Positions 47,196 through 57,387 of a stretch of 64,000 bases of DNA are shown in pieces (position 1 is the first letter of the stretch; every line of letters begins with the position of its first letter). The notes beneath the pieces were generated by a model. It saw only the letters and a list, made by a program, of their open reading frames with translations. It had not been told where the DNA came from and searched no databases. Made by a program: the position numbers and the translations under genes. Origin of the DNA: Superficieibacter electus (GTDB lineage: Bacteria > Pseudomonadota > Gammaproteobacteria > Enterobacterales > Enterobacteriaceae); NCBI RefSeq assembly GCF_002915575.1, contig NZ_PQGD01000001.1, forward strand, positions 186,001 through 250,000, written 5' to 3'.

Positions 47196-47331
47196 TATGT
47201 TTCCTCGATGGGTCCGTTTATATATTCACACCAAGAATTATTTAATGTAATCAATAAGGCTTATTTATAGTTAAACACCATTACCGTCGACGGCATTAGC
47301 ATGAAACGCCAGGTGTAACAAAATCAAGTCT

Positions 47332-47364
47332 TTTATTTTAAAAGTAGACTACTTTTAAAATAAA
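47332..47364. promoter_or_regulatory. Perfect 33-bp palindrome, probable GntR operator
   Basis: Two 16-bp arms, TTTATTTTAAAAGTAG and its exact complement, around a central A at 47348. It lies 67 bp upstream of the GntR gene and 137 bp upstream of EIIC. The AGTAGACTACT core resembles the GT-N-TAGAC-type cores bound by HutC/UTRA regulators (inference). It would control both directions. Confidence 0.7.
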
Positions 47365-47430
47365 TGAGATCTGGATAATGTTTTACCCGGCAGGATATAA
47401 TCCTCTTGCTGCCGAGAAAGGAGAGTCGCT

Positions 47431-48141
47431 TTGCGTAGATATATTCAAATATCAAATATTATTAAGGAAAGAATTCAAAACGGTGAATATATAGTGGGCG
47501 AGAAGATCCCTTATGGGCATCAGCTTTGCGCGGAATTCGCCTGTAGTAAAATTACGCTAAATAACGCGCTGGATATTCTGGTGAGTGAAGGGTTTATTAC
47601 CCGTCAACGTGGACTGGGAACCATTGTAAAAACGGCATCACCCCAGCGCACGTCACAAATGTTACCCATTCAGGGCGTCAGTCGTCGGCTTGGTGGCCAG
47701 GGAGATGAAGTGCACAGTCACCTGCTACAGTTTGATATAGCGGTTCCCCCTGTCGAAATCGCCACCCAGCTGGCAATGGCGGAAGGCCAGTACGCCTGGC
47801 ATTTCAGACGGGTGCGCTATGTCGGAAACGATCCGCTGTCTATTGAAGAAACGTGGATTCCGGTAAAAATTTTGCCAGATTTTACCCGCCAGGACGCGCT
47901 CGGTTCGGTATACCAGTTCGTAGAACAGTCGCTGAAGAAAATCCCCTGTAGCTCCCATACCCAGTTTTACTCGCTGCCCAGTGATGACGAAGCGCAGGAA
48001 TGGCTCAAGCTACAGGTCAATGAACCAGTAAGCGTTACGCTATCGGTGACCTATCTGAACGATGGTCAGCCGTTCGAATACTGCACCAGCCGCTACCATT
48101 ATCAACGGTTTAATTACAATGCGATTGTGCAGCGAAGCTAG
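47431..48141 (+). CDS. GntR/HutC-family regulator of the PTS operon
   Basis: A 236-residue regulator. Winged HTH at about residues 5-70 (QLCAEFACSKITLNNALDILVSEGFITRQRGLGTIV), UTRA ligand domain about 85-230 (RRVRYVGNDPLSIEETWIPVKI). Start is TTG at 47431 with GGAGAG 7 nt upstream. Divergent from the PTS operon and convergent (32-bp overlap) with the LysR gene. The UTRA domain suggests a sugar or amino-sugar phosphate effector. Confidence 0.88.
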   Translation: MRRYIQISNIIKERIQNGEYIVGEKIPYGHQLCAEFACSKITLNNALDILVSEGFITRQRGLGTIVKTASPQRTSQMLPIQGVSRRLGGQGDEVHSHLLQFDIAVPPVEIATQLAMAEGQYAWHFRRVRYVGNDPLSIEETWIPVKILPDFTRQDALGSVYQFVEQSLKKIPCSSHTQFYSLPSDDEAQEWLKLQVNEPVSVTLSVTYLNDGQPFEYCTSRYHYQRFNYNAIVQRS

Positions 48142-49042
48142 CCTGTACGCTTTCACAGCGTGCTTTTACCGACGCGTATACCAGACGCACGGCCGGGGAA
48201 AGTTGTTGGCGGTGGGGACAGATCATATTTAGCGGTACGCTTTCTCCCTGATACTGCGTGAGGATGCGTTGTAATCGCCCGGCCTGCACATCCTCACTCA
48301 CGTCCAGCCAGGATTTGTAGGCTATCCCCTCACCCGCGATCGCCAGACGGCGGATCACTTCGGCATCATCGCTCATTATCGAGCCAGAAACATCTACCTC
48401 ATGAATTTCACCATTCGCCAGTAGTCTCCAGCGATCGTGCAAACGGCCACGTAGTACGAAGGTCAGCGCATTGTGCGTTGACAACGCCATCAGCGATTGC
48501 GGCTCGCCATGCTGGCGTATCCATGCTGGCGATGCCACCAACACGCGCCGGTTATCGGGGGCAACGGGTAAAGCAACGTAGTATGCATCGCCGTTGGTGC
48601 CATAGCGAAACGCAATGTCTATCGGATCTTTAAACACGTCGGCAATCTGATCGGAAAAAAGAATACGCAGACGCAGCGCGGGATGCTGCTGACATACCTC
48701 ACGAAACACAGACAGTAACAGATTACGCCCTAAATCTGACGGTACGGCAATGTGTAACGTGCCACGGATTTCATCGTCCGGAGCCTGGATTTTTTGCAGC
48801 CCGGCATGCATCGTATCCAGCATTTTCACGGCGTAGGGTAGCCAGCTTTCTCCCTCCTGAGTGAGTCGCAGGCTGCGGGTCGAACGGGCAAACAGACGGA
48901 TATTGAGCGCTTTCTCAAGGCGTTTAATTGCCGAACTCACCTGTGCGGGCGGCAGCCCCGCCTCACGAGCAGCTTCACTAAAACTGTTCAGCGCCGCTGC
49001 GCGCACAAACAGGGTTAAATCTTCCAGCCTGAACATTTTCAC
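48110..49042 (-). CDS. LysR-family regulator
   Basis: A 310-residue LysR-type regulator of the aromatic/quinone-response (YafC/DmlR-like) group. HTH at about residues 4-62 (LEDLTLFVRAAALNSFSEAAREAGLPPAQVSSAIKRLEKAL), effector domain after. Divergent from the alcohol dehydrogenase-like gene, 105 bp away, and probably its regulator. Confidence 0.87.
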   Translation of the reverse strand: MKMFRLEDLTLFVRAAALNSFSEAAREAGLPPAQVSSAIKRLEKALNIRLFARSTRSLRLTQEGESWLPYAVKMLDTMHAGLQKIQAPDDEIRGTLHIAVPSDLGRNLLLSVFREVCQQHPALRLRILFSDQIADVFKDPIDIAFRYGTNGDAYYVALPVAPDNRRVLVASPAWIRQHGEPQSLMALSTHNALTFVLRGRLHDRWRLLANGEIHEVDVSGSIMSDDAEVIRRLAIAGEGIAYKSWLDVSEDVQAGRLQRILTQYQGESVPLNMICPHRQQLSPAVRLVYASVKARCESVQASFAAQSHCN

Positions 49043-49103
49043 TCCCGGAATATAAGTGCTGTTGTCGGCGAACCATTTTTCCCTTTCCCTGAGGGATCTA
49101 TCA

Positions 49104-49115
49104 TTGATTCATCAA
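49104..49115. promoter_or_regulatory. Candidate LysR box
   Basis: A TTGAT-TC-ATCAA palindrome in the 105-bp gap between the LysR gene and the dehydrogenase gene, fitting the T-N-A symmetric boxes of LysR regulators. Position is 33 bp upstream of the dehydrogenase start. Confidence 0.4.
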
Positions 49116-49147
49116 ACCAATAACTGTTTACCATTCCAGGAGCCAAT

Positions 49148-50155
49148 ATGAAAGCTATCGCAATTACGCAGGCAACTTCTCAGGACAGCAATATTGATTT
49201 TTTACAGGAGGTCGATCTGCCTGTACCGCAAGCGCAAGGACATGATCTGCTGGTGGAAGTGAAAGCGATTTCGGTAAACCCGGTCGACACCAAGGTTCGG
49301 GCAGGTTTCAATGCCGAAGAGCCCCGGGTGCTGGGTTGGGATGCGACGGGAGTGGTGGTGGCAAAAGGCGATGCAGTTACGCTGTTTAAGGAAGGCGATG
49401 AGGTGTGGTATGCCGGGGCATTAACGCGGTCAGGTAGCAACAGTGAATTTCAGCTGGTGGATGAGCGTATCGTGGCGCATAAACCAGAACGGCTTGATCA
49501 CGCGGCGGCGGCGGCCCTGCCATTAACAGCAATTACCGCATGGGAGCTTTTATTTAACCGTCTGGGCGTAAAAGAAGGTCGTGGAGAGGGAGAAAGTTTA
49601 TTGATTGTTGGTGCGGCGGGTGGTGTAGGCTCGATTCTGACGCAGCTGGCAAGAAAATTAACCCGGCTGACGGTGATTGGTACGGCATCACGTTCTGCCA
49701 GCCAGCAGTGGGTCATTGATGCCGGCGCGCATCATGTTATTAATCACCAACAGCCTTTTAGTGAAGAATTAAAGCGCATTGGCATTAAAGAAGTGAATTA
49801 CGTCGCCAGCCTGACTCACACGGACGAGCACTATTCGGCCATTATTGAGGCGCTGGCACCACAAGGCAAACTGGCGCTGATTGACGATCCGCAAAGCCTG
49901 GATGCCCTTCCCCTGAAGAAGAAAAGCATTTCGCTGCACTGGGAGTTTATGTTCACCCGCTCAATGTTTGAAACGCATGACATGATTGAACAGCATCGCC
50001 TGCTAACCCGTGTCGCTTCATTGATTGACGACGGTACGCTGGTCAGCACGCTTGGGGAGCACTACGGAAAAATTAATGCGGAGAATTTGCGTAAAGCGCA
50101 TCGGCTTGTGGAGACGGGACGGTCGATCGGTAAGATCGTACTGGAGGGGTTTTAA
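49148..50155 (+). CDS. Zinc-binding-type alcohol dehydrogenase/quinone oxidoreductase
   Basis: A 335-residue medium-chain dehydrogenase/reductase of the quinone oxidoreductase subgroup. GroES-like N-terminal domain (PQAQGHDLLVEVKAISVNPVDTKVR, VLGWDATGVVVAKGDAV, FKEGDEVWY) and a Rossmann NADPH motif LLIVGAAGGVGSILTQLARKL. The catalytic-zinc cysteines of true alcohol dehydrogenases are not evident, so it is more likely a zinc-free enone/quinone reductase. Probably under the adjacent LysR. Confidence 0.85.
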   Translation: MKAIAITQATSQDSNIDFLQEVDLPVPQAQGHDLLVEVKAISVNPVDTKVRAGFNAEEPRVLGWDATGVVVAKGDAVTLFKEGDEVWYAGALTRSGSNSEFQLVDERIVAHKPERLDHAAAAALPLTAITAWELLFNRLGVKEGRGEGESLLIVGAAGGVGSILTQLARKLTRLTVIGTASRSASQQWVIDAGAHHVINHQQPFSEELKRIGIKEVNYVASLTHTDEHYSAIIEALAPQGKLALIDDPQSLDALPLKKKSISLHWEFMFTRSMFETHDMIEQHRLLTRVASLIDDGTLVSTLGEHYGKINAENLRKAHRLVETGRSIGKIVLEGF

Positions 50156-50166
50156 GTCAAGCGCTA

Positions 50167-50190
50167 GCGCGACGGCAGATGCCGTCGCGC
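50167..50190. terminator. GC-rich hairpin between convergent genes
   Basis: 11-bp perfect stem (GCGCGACGGCA / TGCCGTCGCGC) with a 2-nt loop between the dehydrogenase gene and the convergent WecA-like gene. No T run; probably an attenuating or end-stabilising hairpin. Confidence 0.5.
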
Positions 50191-50198
50191 GTATGCCA

Positions 50199-51209
50199 TT
50201 AACGATGGAAGACTTTCATTGAGAAACGCACCCACGCGGCAAAGCACAGCAGGAACAACGCCAGGCTTAGCCACTCTGCAATTTGCAAGCGGTCAAAAAG
50301 TATGCCGATGGATGCCAGAATCACGGCCGCGGCAAAAAGAATAACCAGCGTCCGGCGGCTGCTGTAGCCGCATTTCATGATGATGTGGTGAATATGCCCG
50401 CGGTCAGGACGGAACGGGCTATTGCCGCTTAAAATCCGCCGTATTGATACGGCCGACATATCGGCGAGCGGTAGCGCGATTAGCCATAACGCCGTGACGG
50501 GGGCGATGATCGCATCGTCATTTTGCGTTGCCATGACCAGCAGCCAGATGGCAGCAAAACCAATTACCGTGCTGCCCGCATCGCCCATAAACACCTTGCG
50601 CTTTTTGCCGCCAAACAATCCGAGATTGGCTAATAGATAGGGCATGATGGCCAGCACCAGCGCCAGACACCAGTGCCATGCACCGATATTGCCATGCAGA
50701 TAAAACAAAATGCCCAGTGCGCCAAAAGTAACACAGGACACTGCGCCGAGTAATCCATCAATGCCGTCAATCATGTTAAAAGCATTAATCGATGCCCAAA
50801 TAGCAATCAGGGTAATGAGATATCCTACCGCACCAAGCGTCACCACATAACCGGGGATCAACTCCCCCAGAGAGGATAACCACAATCCTGAACGCATCAT
50901 TAGCACGGCTGCGATCGCCTGGGCAATGACGCGCGGCAGCACCGGGAGATTGAATCTGTCATCGAGCACACCGATAATCAGCAGCATCGAAATCGAGAAC
51001 CAGAACATCTGCTGGTGGGGTAACCACTGCGGGTTTAAATATTGCAGGGCGCTCATCGCCACCCAGACTGAAATACCACCAACGAGGGGAATGTGTCCTT
51101 CATGAACTTTACGCGCGTCCGGCTTATCGACCAGACCGAATACCGGTGCGGTGAAGCCAGCAACCGCGAGACCACCAATAGCACTGATTAGGATCATCAC
51201 GAAATCCAT
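50199..51209 (-). CDS. WecA-like undecaprenyl-phosphate sugar-1-phosphate transferase
   Basis: A 336-residue polyprenol-phosphate transferase (PNPT family) close to E. coli WecA, with about ten TM helices. Key motifs: GLVDKPDARKVHEGHIPLVGGISV, LDDRF, the DD-containing catalytic region NAFNMIDGIDGLLG, KVFMGDAGSTVIGF, and RPDRGHIHHIIMK, the substrate-specific loop seen in WecA. ATG 51209 with AGAG before it is chosen over an upstream ATG by the WecA alignment. It follows etk on the same strand after a 120-bp gap with hairpins, and may start a capsule repeat unit. The chromosome should also hold the usual wecA. Confidence 0.88.
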   Translation of the reverse strand: MDFVMILISAIGGLAVAGFTAPVFGLVDKPDARKVHEGHIPLVGGISVWVAMSALQYLNPQWLPHQQMFWFSISMLLIIGVLDDRFNLPVLPRVIAQAIAAVLMMRSGLWLSSLGELIPGYVVTLGAVGYLITLIAIWASINAFNMIDGIDGLLGAVSCVTFGALGILFYLHGNIGAWHWCLALVLAIMPYLLANLGLFGGKKRKVFMGDAGSTVIGFAAIWLLVMATQNDDAIIAPVTALWLIALPLADMSAVSIRRILSGNSPFRPDRGHIHHIIMKCGYSSRRTLVILFAAAVILASIGILFDRLQIAEWLSLALFLLCFAAWVRFSMKVFHR

Positions 51210-51295
51210 ATAACTCTCCGAATTTTCCGTGCACATAGACAGACCGCCAGCGGTGAAACTGGCAGCGCTTTTTTGATTTACGATTAAACGAGATA

Positions 51296-51316
51296 CCCCG
51301 GCAGAGGATGCCGGGG
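51296..51316 (-). terminator. Hairpin after etk
   Basis: Perfect 8-bp stem CCCCGGCA / TGCCGGGG with a 5-nt loop, 14 bp downstream of the etk stop. The following sequence on the - strand (TATCTCGTTTAAT) has no strong T run, so it may only partly stop transcription into the WecA-like gene. Confidence 0.5.
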
Positions 51317-51329
51317 AGAACTGCGAGGA

Positions 51330-53504
51330 TTACTTCTTATCGGTATAACTGTAGCCGTAATGGTTGTATCCGTAGCCATAATAGCTACTGGCGCGCTTGA
51401 TCACGCCGTTAAGGATCGCGCCTTTCACGTTAACACCAGCCTGCTCAAGACGTTGTACGCAGACCGTCATTTCTTTCACGCTGTTGACTTCAAAACGTGC
51501 CACCACCAGACAGGTGCCTGCCGAGCGGCCAATTACCGCCGCATCGGTCACCGCCAGAATCGGTGGCGTATCGATGATTACCATATCGTAATGTTCGCTT
51601 GCCCAGTCCAGTAATTCACGGAAACGATCGTGCATCAGTAACTCAGCCGGATTAGGGGGTACCTGGCCACGGGTCAACACGTCGAATCCGCCTTTGGTGA
51701 AGTTCTGTATTGAGGCCTCCACTTTGGATTTCCCGGATAACACAGAAGAAAGGCCATCGCTGTTGCTAAAGTTGAACAAGTCATGCGCGTAGCCACGACG
51801 CATATCCGCATCAATGTACAGGACTTTCTGACCGGCCTGCGCAACAATCGCCGCCAGCGTACTACTAACAAAGGTTTTACCGCTATCAGGTGTCGCCCCT
51901 GAAATCATCAGCACATTGTTAGTCGATTCCATCATCGCAAAATGCAGACTGGTACGCAGACCACGAATAGCTTCCACCGACAAGTCAATGGGGTTATCAA
52001 CCGCCAGGAACGGTATATTTTTGGTCTTATGCTGCGTGCGGGATGAGAAAATATTTTTATTTCGCAACCGCGTTTTCTGCGCCAGCCAGTCAGACATTGG
52101 AATGGTGGCATACACATTAATCCCCTGCTCTTCCAGTTGCTCAGGTGAATCAATGCCCTTACGCAGCAGCATCCGCGCCAGCACCAGACCGATAGAAACA
52201 AACAGTCCCATCAACAGTCCAAGTGCGACGACCAGCGCTTTTTTCGGTTTGATCGGCAGCGGCTGGGTGACAGCCGGGTCGATGATCCGCACGTTACCAA
52301 TGGCGCTCGACTGCGCGATGCTTAACTCCTGTTGACGGTTCAGCAGTTGCAGGTAAACGGCCCGGCCCGATTCCACATCGCGGCTCAGACGCAGGATCTC
52401 CTGTTGTGTCGATGGCATAGAAGAAACACGTTTGTTCAGCCGTGTTTTTTCCTGTTCCAGCGTCTGGCGTTTTTCCATCAGCGCCCGGTAAGTCGGGTGA
52501 TCTTTCTTATAGAGCTGGGAAATTTCCGCTTCGCGGAAGGTCAGTTCATTGAGCTGATTATCGGCATTAACGATCTGCTCAAGAACCGATTTTGCTTCCA
52601 GGTTGAGGTCAACGGAATCGCTCTGTTTACGATAGGCGTTGAGCTTATCTTCTGCCTGATCAAGGTCGCTACGCACCTGCGGCAGCTGCTTTTGCAAAAA
52701 CTCAAGGCTCTTTGAGTCTTGTGCCGCCTGGCGAGCAATGTTCTGTTGCAGATAGTTGTCAGAAATACTATTCAGAATACGGGCGATAAGCTGCGGATCT
52801 TCGCCAGTAACGGTCAGGCCCAGCATGCCGCTGTCTTTGGTCTTTTCGCTAACGGTGAATTGTTTGAGCAGTTCGTTAATCGCTTCAAGATCGGTCATCT
52901 GACGGAGGGTAAAACGGGTACCCGGTTCAGCATCAATATCGGCAATTTTAAGCGAGAAGCCATTCTTATCCACCAGCTGTCCAATCTGACCCTGCGCCGT
53001 GAAATCGTCGCCTTCAACCGTGAAATGTCCCTTCTCACCCACGGTCAGGGTAAATTCCTGCTGGGCCATTTCCTTCGGTACGGCAAGCCAGGTCAGCGCA
53101 ATGACACCCGGTTTTTGCCCCGTCAGACGCGCCCAGCCACGACCAAAGACCGGAAAATAGTCTTGTTCAACGACATTGCGCAGACTGAGGTCATCAATGG
53201 TTTTACCGAGGATCATACGTGATTGCAGCAGTTGAATTTCGGGCGCAGATTCCGGGGAGGAGTCCGGGATCATTTGGCTTAAACTGCTAAGGATAGCGTT
53301 GCCCTGCTTCTGCTCAACCTGAATTAACGCATCGGCCTGATAGACCGGTGTAGAAAATAACGCATAAATCACAGCGATAACCGTAAAAAACACGGTGACG
53401 AAAAAAATCAGTTTTTTATGGTCGATCAGATCGCCCAGAAGACGTCCTAAATCCAGCTCGTTGTTCGCGGTTTCAGCAGGGGCAGTTGTGACTTTTGTCG
53501 ACAT
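51330..53504 (-). CDS. etk: Etk, tyrosine kinase and chain-length regulator of group 4 capsule
   Basis: Inner-membrane BY-kinase, 724 residues (Wzc homologue). N-terminal Wzz domain and TM helices at about 30-50 and 425-450, a coiled coil between, and a cytoplasmic kinase. Walker A GATPDSGKT at 536-544 (K543), Walker A' at about 563-569, Walker B at about 643-648. A C-terminal tyrosine cluster has seven Tyr at 708-720. Y572 corresponds to the regulatory tyrosine described for E. coli Etk (Y574). Autophosphorylation cycling drives capsule export. Last of gfcABCDE-etp-etk. Confidence 0.95.
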   Translation of the reverse strand: MSTKVTTAPAETANNELDLGRLLGDLIDHKKLIFFVTVFFTVIAVIYALFSTPVYQADALIQVEQKQGNAILSSLSQMIPDSSPESAPEIQLLQSRMILGKTIDDLSLRNVVEQDYFPVFGRGWARLTGQKPGVIALTWLAVPKEMAQQEFTLTVGEKGHFTVEGDDFTAQGQIGQLVDKNGFSLKIADIDAEPGTRFTLRQMTDLEAINELLKQFTVSEKTKDSGMLGLTVTGEDPQLIARILNSISDNYLQQNIARQAAQDSKSLEFLQKQLPQVRSDLDQAEDKLNAYRKQSDSVDLNLEAKSVLEQIVNADNQLNELTFREAEISQLYKKDHPTYRALMEKRQTLEQEKTRLNKRVSSMPSTQQEILRLSRDVESGRAVYLQLLNRQQELSIAQSSAIGNVRIIDPAVTQPLPIKPKKALVVALGLLMGLFVSIGLVLARMLLRKGIDSPEQLEEQGINVYATIPMSDWLAQKTRLRNKNIFSSRTQHKTKNIPFLAVDNPIDLSVEAIRGLRTSLHFAMMESTNNVLMISGATPDSGKTFVSSTLAAIVAQAGQKVLYIDADMRRGYAHDLFNFSNSDGLSSVLSGKSKVEASIQNFTKGGFDVLTRGQVPPNPAELLMHDRFRELLDWASEHYDMVIIDTPPILAVTDAAVIGRSAGTCLVVARFEVNSVKEMTVCVQRLEQAGVNVKGAILNGVIKRASSYYGYGYNHYGYSYTDKK

Positions 53505-53523
53505 AACGAATATTTATCCCGTT

Positions 53524-53970
53524 TTATTTTCCGAGCCTGACAGCCCATTCTTTACTGGCCTGCTCAAGCAGCCCGTAAACGTGTTCAAAGGCCTCATGGC
53601 TTTTGCGGTAGGGGTCAGGAATTTCCTTTTTACCCGCCCATTGACCAAAGAGCATGGTTTTACCTCTTACCTCCGGCGCGATAGCAGTCACCTGCTCTAT
53701 ATGAGCAGGTTCCATCACCAGGATAAGATCGTAATCGCGCGCCATGGCGGGGGTAAGCTTGCGTGCGATGTGCCCGTCCAGTGAAACGCCGTGCGCTGCG
53801 GCAACTTCTATTGCGGTGGCATCAGCAGGCTGACCGCTAAGGCCGAAGGTGCCTGCTGAATCGACTTTCATGCCGGGGAGCGTATGCCGCAACAACCGTT
53901 CCCCGGTGGGGGAACGGCAGATATTTCCGGTACAAATCACCAGAATGGAACTAAACATTAATTTGGCCAT
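53524..53970 (-). CDS. etp: Etp, low-molecular-weight tyrosine phosphatase
   Basis: A 148-residue phosphatase that dephosphorylates Etk. The P-loop C13-TGNICR-S lies at the N-terminus and the acid D119 in the DPYRKS motif. Overlaps the end of gfcE by 13 bp and is followed 19 bp later by etk, the usual Wza-Wzb-Wzc order. Confidence 0.95.
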   Translation of the reverse strand: MAKLMFSSILVICTGNICRSPTGERLLRHTLPGMKVDSAGTFGLSGQPADATAIEVAAAHGVSLDGHIARKLTPAMARDYDLILVMEPAHIEQVTAIAPEVRGKTMLFGQWAGKKEIPDPYRKSHEAFEHVYGLLEQASKEWAVRLGK

Positions 53971-55097
53971 GTTTTGATATAACGAGCGGTTTCCGTCAGG
54001 TCATGAACACCAGTGATGGTCGGCACCAGTTGTGAAATCACACGGTTCCAGCGCACCAGCGGTGCGGTAGTCACATAAACAATATCGTACGGTTCAAGCT
54101 GGAATTCAGTTCCCAGTACCATTGCCGAGGCATCCTGTGCATTCAGCTGATAAATATTGGCGATTTTGCCGTTCTGCTTGCCTTTCAAAGAGCGGATAAC
54201 AAAGATGCCGGTGGCATCTGACATATCCTGCTTCATGCCCTCTGCATTACCCAGCGCTTCGGCCAGCGTCATGCCGCTGCGATCCATCCGTAGCGTGCTT
54301 TGTTTACCCACCTCACCCATCACAAAGACTTTCAGATCGTCATTGCGCGGGATAAACAGGATGTCACCAGGATAGAGTAGTTTATTCTGCGTCAAATCGC
54401 CGCGCTGCATCAGCGCCCAGAGCGAAATTTTGGTGTCCTGACCATTATGCGTCAGCACCACGTTACGCCAGTCAGCATCTTGCGTCAGGCCGCCCGCGGC
54501 GTTAATGGCATCCATAACGGTGAGTGGAATATTGGTAATCGGCTGTTGGCCTGATTTTGCCACTTCGCCGGTCACGTAGGCTTTCTGTGAACGGAAGGCC
54601 GCGATGCTAACATCAACTTGCGGGCTTTCGATGACCGAATCCAGTCGGGCGGTGATTTCGTCGCGCACTTCGGCAAGTGTTTTACCGGCGACCCGCATTT
54701 TACCGACGTAAGGATAGAAAATAGTGCCATCAGCACTGACCCAGTTACCGGTATCGCTAGCGCTGCGATACTGCCCCGCCGGGGTAGTCAGTTCCGGGTG
54801 ATCCCATACGGTTACCATCAGCACATCGCCAACCCCGATACGGTACTGATAGCTCTTGAGCAAATCGTCCAGTTGAGGATTTGCTTTTGACATTACCGAT
54901 ACCGGACGAAGTTGATCAATAAGACCCGGCGTCATTGGAAAGACATTGACCATGCTATTTAAATCGTAATCGCTGTCAGGAAGATCGATAACGTCCTTTC
55001 CACTGGTGCTCAACCCTTGTCCTGGGATGACCGTACAGCCAGCTAACGCCCCAACAGCCAATGCCACGAGAGAAACCCTAAGAATACTCTTTTTCAT
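53958..55097 (-). CDS. gfcE: GfcE, Wza-like outer-membrane polysaccharide export protein
   Basis: A 379-residue lipoprotein with lipobox LAGC at about residues 18-21. Polysaccharide-export and SLBB-type domains follow ([64 protein letters not shown]). C-terminal helix for the outer-membrane pore ([12 protein letters not shown]). Homologue of E. coli GfcE/YccZ. A 196-bp gap before it suggests its own promoter or a processing site. Confidence 0.95.
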   Translation of the reverse strand: MKKSILRVSLVALAVGALAGCTVIPGQGLSTSGKDVIDLPDSDYDLNSMVNVFPMTPGLIDQLRPVSVMSKANPQLDDLLKSYQYRIGVGDVLMVTVWDHPELTTPAGQYRSASDTGNWVSADGTIFYPYVGKMRVAGKTLAEVRDEITARLDSVIESPQVDVSIAAFRSQKAYVTGEVAKSGQQPITNIPLTVMDAINAAGGLTQDADWRNVVLTHNGQDTKISLWALMQRGDLTQNKLLYPGDILFIPRNDDLKVFVMGEVGKQSTLRMDRSGMTLAEALGNAEGMKQDMSDATGIFVIRSLKGKQNGKIANIYQLNAQDASAMVLGTEFQLEPYDIVYVTTAPLVRWNRVISQLVPTITGVHDLTETARYIKTWPN

Positions 55098-55293
55098 TAT
55101 ATAAAATCATCTGTGGTTCAAATGGTTTAGTGTCAATCCGATTGCATTTCCAGCAATCTTATTAACGTGCGCTATCACTATTGTTTTTATCACGTCATGC
55201 GAGGAGATAAAAACAGAATGTCGGCCCTAAAATGAACGTTGTTCTCAAAGATGAAACTTTTTCACCTCTGGCGGGCATTTCTTCCCTTCGGGC

Positions 55294-57387
55294 TTAATAA
55301 CCAATGGGAACATCGCGATCCGTCGTCATATTATAAAGTTGGTATTTCCGTCCAAGCATCTGCCCACCGTCACGCGTCAGCGGCGTCCAGCTTATCGACG
55401 CACGGCTGCGGGTTGGCGTAACCGTCATCAAATCCAGCGGCACAGAAACATAGAAGCCTTTACTGAATCCACCCTCGCCGTAATCATCTTTCGACACGTT
55501 GGTGACCGCCGCCCATGCACCGACCGTTACGCCGCTGTCGAAGCGTTTCGAGATATCAAGGGTGCCGCCCTTGTCTTTCGCCAGGTACTGCCCAAGGCTA
55601 AGTTTGAACAACACGTCATCAAATACGGGCGGTGTCCAGTAGCCGGTCAGATGGCCGGTTGGCGCTTTATAATCGATAAAGCGCATCATGTTATTCCAGT
55701 CACGCTGTTTAACGTAGTTGCCATCAATGCCCACCGCCCAGTTGCTGTCCAGCGGACGATAAAGCACTTCGGCACCGGCACCACCGTACATAGTTTCCAG
55801 ATACCCGCCGTAGACCTGGCCGTAGAAGCCATTGCCTAAATAGCGCACATAGTTGCTTTGCAGGTTGTTAACGTAGACGTCATTTTCAACATAATCACGA
55901 ATGTGAGTACGTACCGGCGGCAAGGTGGTGTCGCCCGGGGAATCTGTCGATTTGAACTTGTTGTAGTTGTTATAAACGTTGGCAAAGACGCCGCCGTCTA
56001 CCAGCCAGTGATCGGTCAGCCAGTAGTTGGCGCTGCCCATCACGCCAATCTGGAACATATAGAAGTTTTCCGGGCCGCCAAGGGACTGGCTGAGTACCGG
56101 GGAAATGGAATAGCCAAAGCGATCCGGGCGGATGCGATAGCCACGTCCGAGCGCATCGGTATCAACCGGGTTGATACGGCGCTGTTGCAGCGTTTCTTCA
56201 TGCCCCAACGGGTACCCTTCCAGTTGCTTACGCAGACTGGCGACGTTGGTCTCGGTAGTAACCTGCGGCATGTGCTGCGTTTTTTGGGTGACGCTGAGGG
56301 TATTGACGCCCGCGGGCAGGTTATTCATCAGGATACGGTTAGCGCGATCCACGCCTTCACGCGTGTCGCGATAGCGGTACTGTACGCCAGTCATATACAA
56401 CGTATCGCCGCGCTGAATGATTTCTGGCTCGTCAAAGCCCGCATTGTATTTCAACTGCGTCAACACATTAGCGGCAGTGGTGTATTGCACTCCATTTGTT
56501 GCTGGCGCAGGCTGGTACGCTGGTTTTGGATTATCGCGCTGCGACGGTTTTAGCTCGTTGAAATTGGTACGCAGAGTAAAGCCGAACATCAGGGTATTAC
56601 CGCGCTCGTAGCTGAGGTTAACGTCAGCCCACTCGGCGGCACGGTATATCGCGCCGACGTTGAAGTGGCTGCGCTGATCGATTTTGCCGGCAAAATCATC
56701 CTGATAATCGTTGCCGTCATATTCCAGTTTCAGACGCAGCGGGGTCCACGGCGTCTGGTACTCTACGCCGCCAAAAAGCGCAGCGGGTCCACGGAATACG
56801 TCAGTAAAGCTGATATCGCCCGCATCGTGCGAGTCAGCACGAGTACAATATTTGTCGCTCGCGCGACAAAAGGGGTTAGTGATATTACCGCTGTTGCCGT
56901 TATAGCCCCAGCCCATCCCCAGCGAGAAATCAAACGGCCCGGCCATTTTGCTGGCGACGACATATTCGCCGTCAAAAAGCCCGGTACCCGCGATGTCGCG
57001 TTTGCCAAAAGCGAACTCAGGCAGCCAGAACCCCTCTTCCCATAGGCGCACTTTGAAGTCGAAAGATTTATCTTTGTACGTTTGATCGCCGCTAAAATCT
57101 TCATTCTGGCTGTATTTACGGGTACGCACGTCGGTATAACGAACGGTACCTTCAAGCCAGGGGAAAAGTGCAATGGAGGTGGACCAGAAGCGATATTGAT
57201 CGTTATCGCGGTAGTTGACGCTAAATTCGCCTTCTTTGGCAATACGGGCATTTGGGGTTTGCATCAACCCCGTGCCGCCAAAGTCAGACTGCGAGGGACC
57301 AATCGGGTCCGGATATGTCAGCACATCCGCATTACAGGCGCTGGCGACGGCCATAGCCAGCAGGCTGAGCAGGTATTTTTTATTCAT
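55294..57387 (-). CDS. gfcD: GfcD, outer-membrane protein of group 4 capsule operon
   Basis: A 697-residue YjbH/GfcD-family protein with a signal peptide (...ASACNAD) and amphipathic beta-barrel-like repeats. Aromatic-rich strands are frequent ([40 protein letters not shown]). Starts 1 bp inside the end of gfcC (TGATG), so translation is coupled. Length matches the E. coli protein (about 698). Its role in capsule secretion is not well defined. Confidence 0.93.
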   Translation of the reverse strand: MNKKYLLSLLAMAVASACNADVLTYPDPIGPSQSDFGGTGLMQTPNARIAKEGEFSVNYRDNDQYRFWSTSIALFPWLEGTVRYTDVRTRKYSQNEDFSGDQTYKDKSFDFKVRLWEEGFWLPEFAFGKRDIAGTGLFDGEYVVASKMAGPFDFSLGMGWGYNGNSGNITNPFCRASDKYCTRADSHDAGDISFTDVFRGPAALFGGVEYQTPWTPLRLKLEYDGNDYQDDFAGKIDQRSHFNVGAIYRAAEWADVNLSYERGNTLMFGFTLRTNFNELKPSQRDNPKPAYQPAPATNGVQYTTAANVLTQLKYNAGFDEPEIIQRGDTLYMTGVQYRYRDTREGVDRANRILMNNLPAGVNTLSVTQKTQHMPQVTTETNVASLRKQLEGYPLGHEETLQQRRINPVDTDALGRGYRIRPDRFGYSISPVLSQSLGGPENFYMFQIGVMGSANYWLTDHWLVDGGVFANVYNNYNKFKSTDSPGDTTLPPVRTHIRDYVENDVYVNNLQSNYVRYLGNGFYGQVYGGYLETMYGGAGAEVLYRPLDSNWAVGIDGNYVKQRDWNNMMRFIDYKAPTGHLTGYWTPPVFDDVLFKLSLGQYLAKDKGGTLDISKRFDSGVTVGAWAAVTNVSKDDYGEGGFSKGFYVSVPLDLMTVTPTRSRASISWTPLTRDGGQMLGRKYQLYNMTTDRDVPIGY

